Shown piece by piece: positions 34,556-43,841 of a stretch of 64,000 bases of DNA; positions within the stretch are counted from its first letter, which is position 1, and every line of letters begins with the position of its first letter. The position numbers and the translations under genes are program-made. The stretch is from Brachyspira murdochii (GTDB lineage Bacteria > Spirochaetota > JAAYUW01), in NCBI GenBank assembly GCA_020722965.1, contig DYJT01000002.1, positions 116,242-180,241 of the forward strand, given 5' to 3'. Under the pieces are notes generated by a model. That model was not told the DNA's origin. It saw nothing but the letters and a program-made list of their open reading frames with translations, and ran no database searches.

Positions 34556-36415
34556 ATGGCTACAACTAGATTAAATGTTTTGGTATGCTCTGGTGCAGCT
34601 TGTTTATCGGCTAATTCCAGAGAAGTTAAAGAAGAGATGATTTCCCAATTGAAAAATCACAATCTTGAAGGCGAAGTTAAAATAATTGAAACTGGGTGTA
34701 TGGGTCCATGCGAAATGGGACCTATTGTTCTTGTCTATCCTGAAGGTACTTTCTATAAAAAGGTTAAAAAAGAAGATGTTTCAGAAATAGTTGAACAGCA
34801 TTTTCTTAAAGGAAGAGTCGTAAAAAGGTTACTTTATGAGACAGCCGATAGTAAAAAGGTTGTTGAATCACATAAAGAAGTAGAATTTTTCCAGAAACAG
34901 TACAAAATAGTTTTAAAAAACTGTGGCGTTATAAATCCAGAATCTTTAGAAGAATATATAGCTACAGATGGATATCAAGCTTTAGGAAAAGTTATTACTC
35001 AAATGAAACCAGAAGATGTGATTAACATAATTTCCGATTCAGGTCTTAGAGGAAGAGGTGGTGGTGGTTTCCCAACTGGTTTAAAATGGAAACTTACTGC
35101 TGCTGAAAAAGAACCTATTAAATATGTTGTTTGTAATGCAGACGAGGGTGATCCTGGCGCTTTTATGGATAGATCTGTTTTGGAAGGAGATCCTCATGCT
35201 ATAATAGAAGGGATGGCTATTTGCGCATATGCAATAGGTGCTAAAAAAGGTTATGTTTATGTTAGAGCAGAATATCCTTTAGCGATTAAAAGATTAGATT
35301 TCGCTATTAATCAGGCTCGTAAAGAGAATTTGTTAGGTGACAATATATTCGAAACTGATTTCTCTTTTGACATTGAAATTAGAATGGGTGCAGGTGCTTT
35401 TGTTTGTGGAGAGGAAACAGCTCTTTTAAGATCAATAGAGGGTTTTAGAGGAACACCAGTTCCAAAACCACCTTTCCCTGCTCAAAAAGGTTTATGGGGT
35501 AAACCTACTGTTATAAATAATGTTGAAACATTTGCAAATATTAGGCATATAATTTTGAATGGTTCTAACTGGTTCAAAAGCATTGGTACTGAAAAATCAA
35601 AAGGAACCAAGGTTTTTGCTTTATCTGGTAAGATAAAAAACTCCGGATTAGCCGAAGTCCCTATGGGAACTACAATAAGAGAACTTGTTTATGATATCGG
35701 TGGTGGGGTACCAAATGGCAAAAAATTGAAGGCCGTTCAATTTGGAGGACCATCAGGTGGTTGTATTAAAGCAGATTATCTAGACACACCAATAGATTAT
35801 GAATCATTAACATCATTAGGTGCCATGATGGGTTCTGGTGGATGTATTGTAATGGATGAAGACAACTGTATGGTTAATACAGCTAAATTTTTCCTCGAAT
35901 TTACATCTTTTGAATCCTGTGGTAAATGTGCGCCTTGTAGAATTGGAACAAAGCAGATGTATAACATTCTTGATAAAATAACAAAAGGAGAAGCCACATT
36001 AGAGGATTTAGATACCCTTGAAAAATTAGGTGAAGATATTAAAAAGGCAGCTCTTTGTGGCCTTGGACAAACTGCTCCAAATCCTGTTCTTTCGACTTTG
36101 AAGCATTTTAGAAAAGAATATGAAGACCACATATTACATGGGATTTGTGAGGCAAAAGTTTGTAAAGATCTCATATATTACGAAATAGATCCCCAAATTT
36201 GTAAAAAATGTGGATTATGTGCAAAAAAATGTCCTTCAAATTGCATAACAGGTGAAATCAGAAAAACACCTTTTGAAATTGTTCAAGAAGATTGTATAAA
36301 ATGTGGAACATGTTTTGAGGTTTGTCCTTTTGATGCAATTAGCAAAAAAACAGGCGTTAAAAAGAAAAAAGAAGAAATTGTTTCTTCTGAAAAAGAAAAT
36401 TATTACGAAATTTAA
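34556..36415 (+). CDS. NuoF-like flavin/NADH subunit (HydB/HndC type)
   Basis: This is an NAD(P)H-oxidising diaphorase subunit. It has 619 residues in this order: an N-terminal thioredoxin-like [2Fe-2S] domain (CSGAACLSA and CMGPCEMGP, about 11-70), an FMN/NADH domain (GLRGRGGGGFPTGLKWK about 164-180; CNADEGDPGAFMDR), an SLBB domain, a 4Fe-4S site ESCGKCAPCRIGT (about 457-469) and two C-terminal ferredoxin clusters (CKKCGLCAKKCP and CIKCGTCFEVCP, about 550-595). This is the layout of HydB of electron-bifurcating hydrogenases. No hydrogenase catalytic gene (HydA/HndD) follows; a hairpin and a gene on the opposite strand come next. Confidence 0.94.
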   Translation: MATTRLNVLVCSGAACLSANSREVKEEMISQLKNHNLEGEVKIIETGCMGPCEMGPIVLVYPEGTFYKKVKKEDVSEIVEQHFLKGRVVKRLLYETADSKKVVESHKEVEFFQKQYKIVLKNCGVINPESLEEYIATDGYQALGKVITQMKPEDVINIISDSGLRGRGGGGFPTGLKWKLTAAEKEPIKYVVCNADEGDPGAFMDRSVLEGDPHAIIEGMAICAYAIGAKKGYVYVRAEYPLAIKRLDFAINQARKENLLGDNIFETDFSFDIEIRMGAGAFVCGEETALLRSIEGFRGTPVPKPPFPAQKGLWGKPTVINNVETFANIRHIILNGSNWFKSIGTEKSKGTKVFALSGKIKNSGLAEVPMGTTIRELVYDIGGGVPNGKKLKAVQFGGPSGGCIKADYLDTPIDYESLTSLGAMMGSGGCIVMDEDNCMVNTAKFFLEFTSFESCGKCAPCRIGTKQMYNILDKITKGEATLEDLDTLEKLGEDIKKAALCGLGQTAPNPVLSTLKHFRKEYEDHILHGICEAKVCKDLIYYEIDPQICKKCGLCAKKCPSNCITGEIRKTPFEIVQEDCIKCGTCFEVCPFDAISKKTGVKKKKEEIVSSEKENYYEI

Positions 36416-36455
36416 TTTATATTAATTTTAATATTCTTTTGATTTAAAAAATAAA

Positions 36456-36493
36456 AAGGGTTGTCTCAAAAATGATGCAACCCTTCTTATTTT
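36456..36493 (+). terminator. terminator after the hydrogenase-type operon
   Basis: AAGGGTTG (36456-36463) and CAACCCTT (36478-36485) form a perfect 8-bp stem with a 14-nt loop, followed by CTTATTTT. It lies 40 bp after the NuoF-like stop and closes the four-gene operon. Confidence 0.6.
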
Positions 36494-36572
36494 AAAAAAT
36501 GAAATAAGTGCTTAAGCTATTGTGTAACCCCCTTTTTTATTAAAAAAGGAAAATAAAAATTTTATGGAAATC

Positions 36573-37517
36573 CTATAAGAATAGCAATAGAATAAACACT
36601 ATAAAAAGGAACCCAACAATACCTAAGAGAATATATATCAACGATGTTTGAGCTTTGGATACTTTTTTCTCTTTTTTCGTTGTTTCAGATTTAGCCTGAA
36701 CCTTAGCTGCATCAAACATCGCTACCTGCTCTGTAAACATCTTTATCTTTACTTTTTCTTCTTCTATGAGTTTGCCATATGTATTTTCATCCAATTTTAT
36801 CAGCAAGATATAATTATTATTTAAATCTATTCTCACTTCAATAACTTCACCTTTGATTGGAATTATCTTATCATCAGTAATAGCATTGAAGTATTTTATA
36901 TAATCTTTTGCTCTATCAAAAGCAGAATCTATATATACATAAATTAAATCTCCAGGAATAATTTCATATATTGGTTTGCCGGACACTGGTGCTAAGGCAG
37001 GTTTCAATGGTATTAAATTAACCCCAGCAGGAAGATCAAAATCTAGATTTTCATCAGTAGCTTCAAGCAAAGCATCTGTGTTAAAAGTTACAGTAGTTGT
37101 CGATTGGGTATCAAGATTATCTTCAAAGTATTTTATTATTTCAGCTTTACAATCACCATTTCCAAATGTTCGATTGATATTCTCTAAAAGTAGAGTTTGG
37201 AATTTTTCAAAATCATCATTTATTAAAGATATTAAATAGGATATATCTTCATTAAGGAAAAATTTTTCAATACCCGCAACTATGGATTTTGAATAGGTAG
37301 CAATATTTTTACCTTCAAAAGAAAGTTGTTGAATTTCGCTATGTACCTCTTGCCAGGATCTGGTTATAGAAGAATTATAAAATGTTGGTATCCTAGAGAC
37401 ATTAACATCACACTTCTCCATTATTTTTAGTTCTGAATCTAAAATTATAATAAAAACCCCATAGAAATTCATGTTTTCAGATTTTGTTCTACCTTTTAAA
37501 ACAATGAATCTGCCCAT
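36573..37517 (-). CDS. tail-anchored protein of unknown function
   Basis: I do not recognise this family. The 314 residues form a soluble N-terminal part (about 1-265), a Lys-rich hinge (KSETTKKEKKVSKAQ, about 273-288) and one very hydrophobic C-terminal helix (about 290-314) that would anchor it in the inner membrane facing the cytoplasm. A Pro/Ile-rich segment (about 165-200: PAGVNLIPLKPALAPVSGKPIYEIIPGDLIYVYID) precedes a beta-rich region. The start reads MGRFIVLKGRTKSENMNFYGVF. It is a single gene, divergent from miaB with a 112-bp (137 bp to the chosen ATG) shared upstream region that holds a TTGACA-like box for each direction. Confidence 0.75.
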   Translation of the reverse strand: MGRFIVLKGRTKSENMNFYGVFIIILDSELKIMEKCDVNVSRIPTFYNSSITRSWQEVHSEIQQLSFEGKNIATYSKSIVAGIEKFFLNEDISYLISLINDDFEKFQTLLLENINRTFGNGDCKAEIIKYFEDNLDTQSTTTVTFNTDALLEATDENLDFDLPAGVNLIPLKPALAPVSGKPIYEIIPGDLIYVYIDSAFDRAKDYIKYFNAITDDKIIPIKGEVIEVRIDLNNNYILLIKLDENTYGKLIEEEKVKIKMFTEQVAMFDAAKVQAKSETTKKEKKVSKAQTSLIYILLGIVGFLFIVFILLLFL

Positions 37518-37653
37518 ATTTTTTTAACCTTTATAATTAAAAACTTTCTTTAAATCTTGTAACATATTTTTTTAAGTTGTCAAATAAAAAAGAGTAATTG
37601 ACAAATAATAAATTCATAGTGCATTTATCTTGTTAAAAGGAGTATTTTTATTG

Positions 37654-38982
37654 ATGAATCTTTTTTTCGAAATCTATGGTTGTGAGATGAATAAATCTCA
37701 GGCTTATTCTTTGCAACTATTTTTAAAAGATAATGGATATAATGTAGTTGAAAAATTAGAGAATGCCGACTTGATTTTTATATATACCTGTAGCGTTAGA
37801 TACACTGCAGAGCAAAGAGCTTATGGAAGATTGCAATATTTTAAATATTTAAAAAAAACTAAACCAAATTTAAAAGTAATTTTATTGGGTTGTCTTGTCG
37901 AGCAAGATTGGCAATATTTTCTTGAAAAAAAATTTGCTGATGTTGTTATTGGGACGGTAAATCAACAGGTAGTACTTCAATATTTAAATTCATTAGATTC
38001 TAATCAGAATATTAATCTTAATAAAGATCAGATAAGAGAATTTTATTTTAAAACTTCAAGTTCAAATAATAGAATGGAATTTATGAATTCATATATAGAT
38101 ATATCTCATCCATTTAAATCTTATGTAACCATAATACATGGTTGTTCAAATTTCTGTTCTTATTGTATAGTCCCATATTTGAGGGGGAAAGAGGTATCCA
38201 GAAGAAAAGATGAGATTATAAACGATATTAAAAACCTGGCTTCTAATGGTGTTAAAGAGATAATCTTACTAGGGCAAAATGTAAATGCCTATGGGATAGA
38301 TTCGAATGATTGTACTTTTGCTCACTTATTAAATGAAGTTTCAAAAATAGAAGGGATTGAACTTATCTCATTTTTATCTTCACATCCAAAGGATTTCACC
38401 GATGAATTGATTGATATAGTCGCTTTTAATCCCAAAGTATTTAAATTAGTACACCTTCCTTTGCAATCTGGTTCAAATGATGTTTTATATAAAATGAATA
38501 GAAAATATACTATAGAAAAATATTTATCTATAATCGAAAAACTAAAAAAGAAAAATTCAGATATTCAGTTTTCAACAGATATAATTGTTGGTTTCCCATA
38601 TGAAACAAAAGAAGATTTTGAACAAACATTAGATATAGTTAAATCTGTAAAGTATTTAGATATTTTTTCTTATAAATATTCTCAAAGGAAACTAAAGGTA
38701 TTAAAATATCCCGATAACATTGAAGAAGAATTAAAACTTCAAAGGTTATCAAAATTAATTGAAGTTAAAGAGGAGATTGGAAAATTTTTGAGAAAAGAAC
38801 AGATAAATAAAACAAAACAGGCTATTATTTTAGAAGATAGCAAATTGGATAAAAATAAAAAACTTTTTAAAACATTTGATGGTTTTCATGGTATAGTCGA
38901 ATCAAATGAAAAACCTGGTACAATAAAAATGGTTAATATTAAAGAATTTAAAGGCAATACTTTAATTGCAACAATAAATTAA
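37654..38982 (+). CDS. miaB: MiaB, tRNA methylthiotransferase
   Basis: MiaB is a radical-SAM enzyme that adds the methylthio group to i6A37 of tRNAs. The protein has 442 residues. The N-terminal UPF0004 domain has the three cluster cysteines in FEIYGCEMNKSQA, TCSVRYTAEQR and LLGCLVEQ. The radical-SAM motif is HGCSNFCSYCIVPYLRG (CxxxCxxC), with the family's IVPY-RG signature. A C-terminal TRAM domain is present. Start: ATG 37654, with AAAGGAG at about 37637-37642; TTG 37651 or 37630 are possible but less likely. RimO and MtaB are less likely given the YGC-MN and IVPYLRG patterns. Confidence 0.93.
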   Translation: MNLFFEIYGCEMNKSQAYSLQLFLKDNGYNVVEKLENADLIFIYTCSVRYTAEQRAYGRLQYFKYLKKTKPNLKVILLGCLVEQDWQYFLEKKFADVVIGTVNQQVVLQYLNSLDSNQNINLNKDQIREFYFKTSSSNNRMEFMNSYIDISHPFKSYVTIIHGCSNFCSYCIVPYLRGKEVSRRKDEIINDIKNLASNGVKEIILLGQNVNAYGIDSNDCTFAHLLNEVSKIEGIELISFLSSHPKDFTDELIDIVAFNPKVFKLVHLPLQSGSNDVLYKMNRKYTIEKYLSIIEKLKKKNSDIQFSTDIIVGFPYETKEDFEQTLDIVKSVKYLDIFSYKYSQRKLKVLKYPDNIEEELKLQRLSKLIEVKEEIGKFLRKEQINKTKQAIILEDSKLDKNKKLFKTFDGFHGIVESNEKPGTIKMVNIKEFKGNTLIATIN

Positions 38983-39001
38983 GTTATATGAATCAAATTA
39001 T

Positions 39002-40066
39002 ATGGGAAAAAAATATTTTAATTTAAAAAAGTCTTTCTATTTTTTACTATTCTTTGTTCTTTTATCGATTTTGGTTTTTCCACTAAGGTTAAATACTCAG
39101 ACTTCTGATGAAATAGAATTTAAATTGTTTTTAAAATATGTAATAAACAATTCTATTTGTGCGAAAGATGCGGGATATAATTTTATAAAGAAATATCCTA
39201 ATTCTAATTTTATACCAGATGTTCTTTATTATCTTTCATTCATTGAATCAGATTACTTTATGAATATTATTAATTTAAAAAAGGTTATCCTATATTACCC
39301 ATATTCCATCTGGCGAGAGTCATCATTGATAAGAATGTTGAACATTTATTTACTACACAACAATTTTATTCAATTCGATAATTGGTATAATTATTATTTA
39401 AATAACTTCACGATTAAAAATAGAAGATGGGAAGTTGAAATTTTAAATTTAAAAAATTTATTTAAGAATGATGATTTTGATAATTTAATGAGCTTTATTG
39501 AATTGCATCTAAAAAACGCAAATAATTATAATCTACTTTCGTATTGTATCTTTCTTAAATCTGTAATTTTACAGAAAAAAATTGATATTATAAATGCTAA
39601 AAAACAATTGTTAGTAGGCTTATCTATGTTTGAATTATCAAATATATATGAGTCTTATATCTACGAATTGTATAGAGTCTCTTTCAGAGAAGAAAAACCA
39701 TATTATGCTAGATTAATTTTAAATCTTAAAATATTCAGTACGCTAAATGATTCGGAAAAAGAAGAAATCATTAAAAATTCTAAAATAAAAACAGATTTTA
39801 AACCCAAATTGATGATAATCGATCAGTTGAAAAGAGATTATTATTATATATCTTTGGGTTACAGTTCGGATATCGATCAAGTCAATGAAATTAAAGATTC
39901 GATTGAAAAAATCGGTATAAAGGTTAGTATTAAAAAAATAAATGAGAGTATTTATCAAATATATATAGGTTATTTTCATTTTAAAAAAGAAGCTCAGGAT
40001 ATATTGAAAAAACTATCAGATTCTGGATTTACAGGCGAACTAGCTTTTATAGATTATTCTTATTAA
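39002..40066 (+). CDS. membrane-anchored SPOR-domain protein
   Basis: This 354-residue protein has an N-terminal hydrophobic segment (about 12-29, signal anchor or signal peptide), a helical, Asn/Tyr-rich middle (about 35-265) that resembles divergent TPR-like helices, and a C-terminal SPOR domain (about 278-352: YYISLGYSSDIDQVNEIKDSI ... YQIYIGYFHFKKEAQDIL). SPOR domains bind glycan strands lacking stem peptides, so it probably acts in the periplasm at division or wall-remodelling sites. It lies between miaB and recG, 19 bp before the latter. The precise role is unknown. Confidence 0.8.
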   Translation: MGKKYFNLKKSFYFLLFFVLLSILVFPLRLNTQTSDEIEFKLFLKYVINNSICAKDAGYNFIKKYPNSNFIPDVLYYLSFIESDYFMNIINLKKVILYYPYSIWRESSLIRMLNIYLLHNNFIQFDNWYNYYLNNFTIKNRRWEVEILNLKNLFKNDDFDNLMSFIELHLKNANNYNLLSYCIFLKSVILQKKIDIINAKKQLLVGLSMFELSNIYESYIYELYRVSFREEKPYYARLILNLKIFSTLNDSEKEEIIKNSKIKTDFKPKLMIIDQLKRDYYYISLGYSSDIDQVNEIKDSIEKIGIKVSIKKINESIYQIYIGYFHFKKEAQDILKKLSDSGFTGELAFIDYSY

Positions 40067-40085
40067 TAAACAAATAGAGATAAGG

Positions 40086-42131
40086 ATGCAACTTAGTGAT
40101 TCAGTTGATAATGTAAAAGGAATTGGTCAAGATACTAAACAATTATTATCTAAATTATCTATTTATACGGTATGGGATCTTATTACCTATTTTCCAAAAT
40201 CTTTTTTTAATTTTAAAATTAAGAATAGCCTTAATGATGACAATTTTGATTCGAAATTGCTTCTATTAAAAGTTATAAACAAGGAGTATAAAGGTAGAAA
40301 TGGTTCTGTTTTAACAATATATTGTCAGGATTCTGATGATAATTTTATAGAGCTATTATGTTTTAACAGGAAATTTTATGAACAATATGCAATTCCTGGT
40401 TCACAGATCTATGTATTTGGGAAATTTAAAAGAAAGCTATATAGCTCTCATTATCTTTCTTCTTCTTTTAAAATTATATCTTCAAAATTAGCAGAAGAGT
40501 TTGATTATTTTCCCAATTATAGGTTAACTAAAGGTTTATCTACATTTATACTGGCGAGATTTATTAAGATAGCCTTAAACCAATATAAAAATATTATAAA
40601 AGAGATCTTACCTAGACACATTCTTGAAAAATATAAATATCCATCACTATACGAAATAATATATAATTTACATTTTCCAAAATCTCTTGAATATTTTGAA
40701 GTAGCCAGAAAATTGTATGCTTATATCGAATTCTTTATATACATGATAAAAATTGTTCTTTTCAAAAGAAAAAGTAAGACTAAAGTTGAAAATCGTGAAT
40801 TGATAGATTTCACTTTTCAAAAAGATTTTATTAATAAATTGCCCTTTAATTTAACCGATGACCAAATAAAAGCCATAAACTATCTTAATTTACAGTATAA
40901 AGAGAAATTTCTTATAAATACATTAATACATGGAGATGTTGGTTCTGGTAAAACTGTGGTGGCATTCGCATTTCTGCTAAACTACATTGAAGCAGGATAT
41001 CAAGCTGCTTTTATGGCTCCTACAGAAATATTGGCAAGGCAACACTTTAATAATTTTTATAAACTATATCCAAAGATAGAGTCTTCCTTTTTATCTTCAT
41101 CACTTAAGAAAAAACAAAAAGAAAATATTTATAATGGAGTCAAATCAGGTAAAATAAAAGTGCTTTTTGGAACTCATTCAATAATTACCGACTCTGTTAA
41201 ATTTGACAAATTAAAAATAGCCATAATTGATGAACAGCAACAATTCGGGGTAAATCAAAGAATATTGTTAAGACAAAAGGGTGAAGATGTTGATCTTTTG
41301 GTTCTATCGGCAACTCCAATTCCAAGAACTATCTATCTAACATTATATGGCGATTTAAATGTTATTAGTATTAAACAGATGCCTGCAAATAGGAAGAAAG
41401 TGAAAACATACTTTTTTTATGAAGATGATAATTTAAAAATTAAAAAAATTGTTTATGAAGAATTAAAAAAAGGAAATACTGGGTTTTTTATATATCCGGT
41501 AATTAATGAGGATAATGAACTTGAATTAAAATCAGCGACTGAGATGTACGAAAAGATTAAAAAAGAATTTTCAGATTATGATGTAGAATTGATACATGGG
41601 CAGATGAAAGATAGCGAGATTGAAAAGATAATGAATGAATTTAAACAAAAAAAATTTCAAATTCTTGTTTCTACTACGATAATATCGGTTGGGATAGATA
41701 TCCCTCATGCTACTTTTATCGTTATTGAAGAATCACAAAGATTTGGTTTATCTACGCTTCATCAATTAAGAGGAAGGGTTGGAAGGAATGATAAAGAATC
41801 AGTATGTGTTTTGACAGCGCCAAACAATATTTCTGAAATAGCAAGAAATAGAATAAATAAATTATGTGAAACATCTGATGGCTTTGAAATTGCCGAGTTT
41901 GATTTGAAATTAAGAGGACCAGGAGAAGTTTTTGGGATTAAACAATCTGGCGAGGTAACATTTAAAATCGGGGATTTCGTAAAAGACCATAAAATTTTTA
42001 ATTTTGCATTCAGTGATGTAAAGAACCTTTTAGAGGATGATCCAAATTTAAGTAAAATTGAAAACAGATGCTTGAAAGACTATTTAAAAGATATTGAAAA
42101 TGTAAACGAGTTATTTTTATTGTCTGGTTAA
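40086..42131 (+). CDS. recG: RecG, ATP-dependent DNA helicase
   Basis: RecG remodels stalled forks and Holliday junctions. The protein has 681 residues. An N-terminal wedge/OB domain (about 55-135) precedes the helicase core: Walker A GDVGSGKT (283-290), APTEILARQH, motif II IIDEQQQFGVNQR (about 382-394), SATPIPRT, QLRGRVGRND and the C-terminal LRGPGEVFGIKQSG motif diagnostic of RecG. Motif II is normally DEQHRFG; here the His and Arg are both Gln. The length is near normal, with a somewhat short N terminus. Confidence 0.96.
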   Translation: MQLSDSVDNVKGIGQDTKQLLSKLSIYTVWDLITYFPKSFFNFKIKNSLNDDNFDSKLLLLKVINKEYKGRNGSVLTIYCQDSDDNFIELLCFNRKFYEQYAIPGSQIYVFGKFKRKLYSSHYLSSSFKIISSKLAEEFDYFPNYRLTKGLSTFILARFIKIALNQYKNIIKEILPRHILEKYKYPSLYEIIYNLHFPKSLEYFEVARKLYAYIEFFIYMIKIVLFKRKSKTKVENRELIDFTFQKDFINKLPFNLTDDQIKAINYLNLQYKEKFLINTLIHGDVGSGKTVVAFAFLLNYIEAGYQAAFMAPTEILARQHFNNFYKLYPKIESSFLSSSLKKKQKENIYNGVKSGKIKVLFGTHSIITDSVKFDKLKIAIIDEQQQFGVNQRILLRQKGEDVDLLVLSATPIPRTIYLTLYGDLNVISIKQMPANRKKVKTYFFYEDDNLKIKKIVYEELKKGNTGFFIYPVINEDNELELKSATEMYEKIKKEFSDYDVELIHGQMKDSEIEKIMNEFKQKKFQILVSTTIISVGIDIPHATFIVIEESQRFGLSTLHQLRGRVGRNDKESVCVLTAPNNISEIARNRINKLCETSDGFEIAEFDLKLRGPGEVFGIKQSGEVTFKIGDFVKDHKIFNFAFSDVKNLLEDDPNLSKIENRCLKDYLKDIENVNELFLLSG

Positions 42132-42133
42132 AT

Positions 42134-42161
42134 TTGCATTTATTTTGTTATGTGTTATTAT
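42134..42161 (+). promoter_or_regulatory. candidate promoter for the LysM lipoprotein
   Basis: TTGCAT (42134-42139), 16-bp spacer, TATTAT (42156-42161), in the short gap after recG. Five of six bases match the -35 and five of six the -10 consensus. Confidence 0.35.
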
Positions 42162-42186
42162 CAAAATAAGTAAGTGGGAGCTTTTT

Positions 42187-43509
42187 ATGAAAAATAAATT
42201 TAGCTTTATGATAATATTCTTATTTTTAGTTTTATTTTTCTTATCCGCAAATGGTTGTAAAACTACAGAACCAACTACAACTGATACACAACAAACCCAG
42301 CAAGATACAGAAGAAACTCAAGAAGAAACCAAAGAGGAAAATCAAGAAGAGACAAAACAAAGTGAAGAAACCGAAAAAACTCAGGAAGAGCAACAACCTG
42401 CTCCTGTTTTTGATGAAGAAGAAGCTTCTAAACTACTTGAAGAAGCAAAATTAGAAATAGCAAAGGCTCAACAGATGGGGGCAGAGGAATATTCATCAGA
42501 AAAATTTAGAGAAGCGATGGAGTTATTTTCTCAGGCAGAAAAAATTTATAATGAAAAAAAAGACTTTGAAGCGTATAAACAAATTATCGAAAAAGCCAGA
42601 GCCATGGCTAATTTAGCCCACCTTGAAGCAGCTGAAAAGAAATATCAGCAACAAAAAGAAGAAGTTTTGAAACTAAAAGATCTTATTTCTCCATTTTCAA
42701 ATCAAGAATATTACAAAGATGATTTGATAAATGCCGATTTACTACTTGCGCAAGCGGAAGAAGCAAAACAAAATAAAGATTATGTAACAGCTTTGAGTAA
42801 GATTAATGAAGCTAATTCTATGTATAAAAAAGTTTATGATTCTTATCAAACAGATAAAAATTATGTTTACACCGAGTTTCCAAAGTTGCTAAGCATACAA
42901 AATGAAATGATTGATAAAAAAATAAAAACAATCTATTTGGAAGATTATAATAAATTTATCCAGATGTTTAATCAACTCAAAAAATCTATTGATGATGGTG
43001 ATTTTAAATCGGCAAAAGAATTACTCCAAATGTCTTACATCCTTGGAAGAAATTTGATTGAAAGATATAATCAGGCTGTTTCAATAATTAATCAAACGGA
43101 AGCCAGCAGGTATCTGTTTCAGGCTAAACAAGCCTATGAGATAGCGAAAGAAAAAGAAAACTCTTTTAATGGTGAACAAAAAAAATTATTGTTAGAGATG
43201 GAAAATTTTATTAATAATGCTCAACAAGCATTGGATAATGAAAAATATTATGATACAATCTCTTATTCCAAAGAAGCAATAAAAATATATCTTAAATTAG
43301 TTCTACAAAATAATGAGCAATATAAAACCTATGTTGTAAGATTAATTCCAGAAAGAAGAGATTGCTTATGGCGAATTGCTGGATATCCATTTATATACAA
43401 TAATCCTTATCTATGGCCTTTAATATGGATAGCTAATTTAGACATTATCACAAATCCAGACTTAATTTTCCCGGGGCAAACTCTGATAATTCCACCACTT
43501 CCACAATAG
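42187..43509 (+). CDS. LysM-type lipoprotein with helical repeats
   Basis: This is probably an envelope lipoprotein that contacts peptidoglycan. The start ATG 42187 follows GTGGGAG and gives 440 residues: a signal peptide ending in the lipobox SANGC, a Thr/Gln/Glu-rich linker of about 55 residues, a long helical region with TPR-like pairs (about 75-385: ASKLLEEAKLEIAKAQQ; AMELFSQAEKIYNEKKDFEAY; ADLLLAQAEEAKQNKDYVTALSKINEA), and a C-terminal LysM-like domain (about 383-440: YVVRLIPERRDCLWRIAGYPFIY ... NPDLIFPGQTLIIPP). The function is not known. Confidence 0.82.
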   Translation: MKNKFSFMIIFLFLVLFFLSANGCKTTEPTTTDTQQTQQDTEETQEETKEENQEETKQSEETEKTQEEQQPAPVFDEEEASKLLEEAKLEIAKAQQMGAEEYSSEKFREAMELFSQAEKIYNEKKDFEAYKQIIEKARAMANLAHLEAAEKKYQQQKEEVLKLKDLISPFSNQEYYKDDLINADLLLAQAEEAKQNKDYVTALSKINEANSMYKKVYDSYQTDKNYVYTEFPKLLSIQNEMIDKKIKTIYLEDYNKFIQMFNQLKKSIDDGDFKSAKELLQMSYILGRNLIERYNQAVSIINQTEASRYLFQAKQAYEIAKEKENSFNGEQKKLLLEMENFINNAQQALDNEKYYDTISYSKEAIKIYLKLVLQNNEQYKTYVVRLIPERRDCLWRIAGYPFIYNNPYLWPLIWIANLDIITNPDLIFPGQTLIIPPLPQ

Positions 43510-43578
43510 AAAAACAAAAATAGGCAAGGTTTTTAAAGTAGATATTTTGAATTTATACTTACAAAGAAGGGAGGGGTC

Positions 43579-43806
43579 ATGAAAAAAAAAGATTCTTATA
43601 TCGAGGATTTGCTCCCTGAAACAAGCTTTCAGTATATTGAAAGCAGATTGAACGATTCAAGGATTAGATTAATCTGTAATAATTGTGGGTATAGATTTTT
43701 TTCCAAAAGGCAATATTCTTTTATAGACAATTTAGAAGGTTATGATGAACTTATTACTGGCGTTAAATGTCCAAATTGTGGTTCTGATGATGTAGAAGAA
43801 ATTTAA
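43579..43806 (+). CDS. small zinc-ribbon protein
   Basis: This 75-residue protein has two CxxC knuckles, CNNCGYRF (about 35-42) and CPNCGSDD (about 65-72), about 28 residues apart, forming a four-Cys zinc ribbon. No other domain is visible. AAGGGAGGGG directly precedes the ATG, one of the strongest ribosome sites in the window, so the gene is likely real. It resembles FmdB-like regulatory ribbons in size only. The function is unknown. Confidence 0.7.
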   Translation: MKKKDSYIEDLLPETSFQYIESRLNDSRIRLICNNCGYRFFSKRQYSFIDNLEGYDELITGVKCPNCGSDDVEEI

Positions 43807-43841
43807 TCAAGCCATTAATAAGTCTTGTAACCAGGAATCAT

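Noticed and set aside
36531-36549. CCTTTTTT/AAAAAAGG hairpin before the minus-strand gene end
   Set aside because: It is a stem with a 3-nt loop but no T run after it on either strand; probably a chance poly-A/poly-T pairing.
37598-37603. TTGACA as a miaB promoter
   Set aside because: No acceptable -10 box occurs at 15-19 bp; the divergent region may hold promoters for both genes but I cannot place them.
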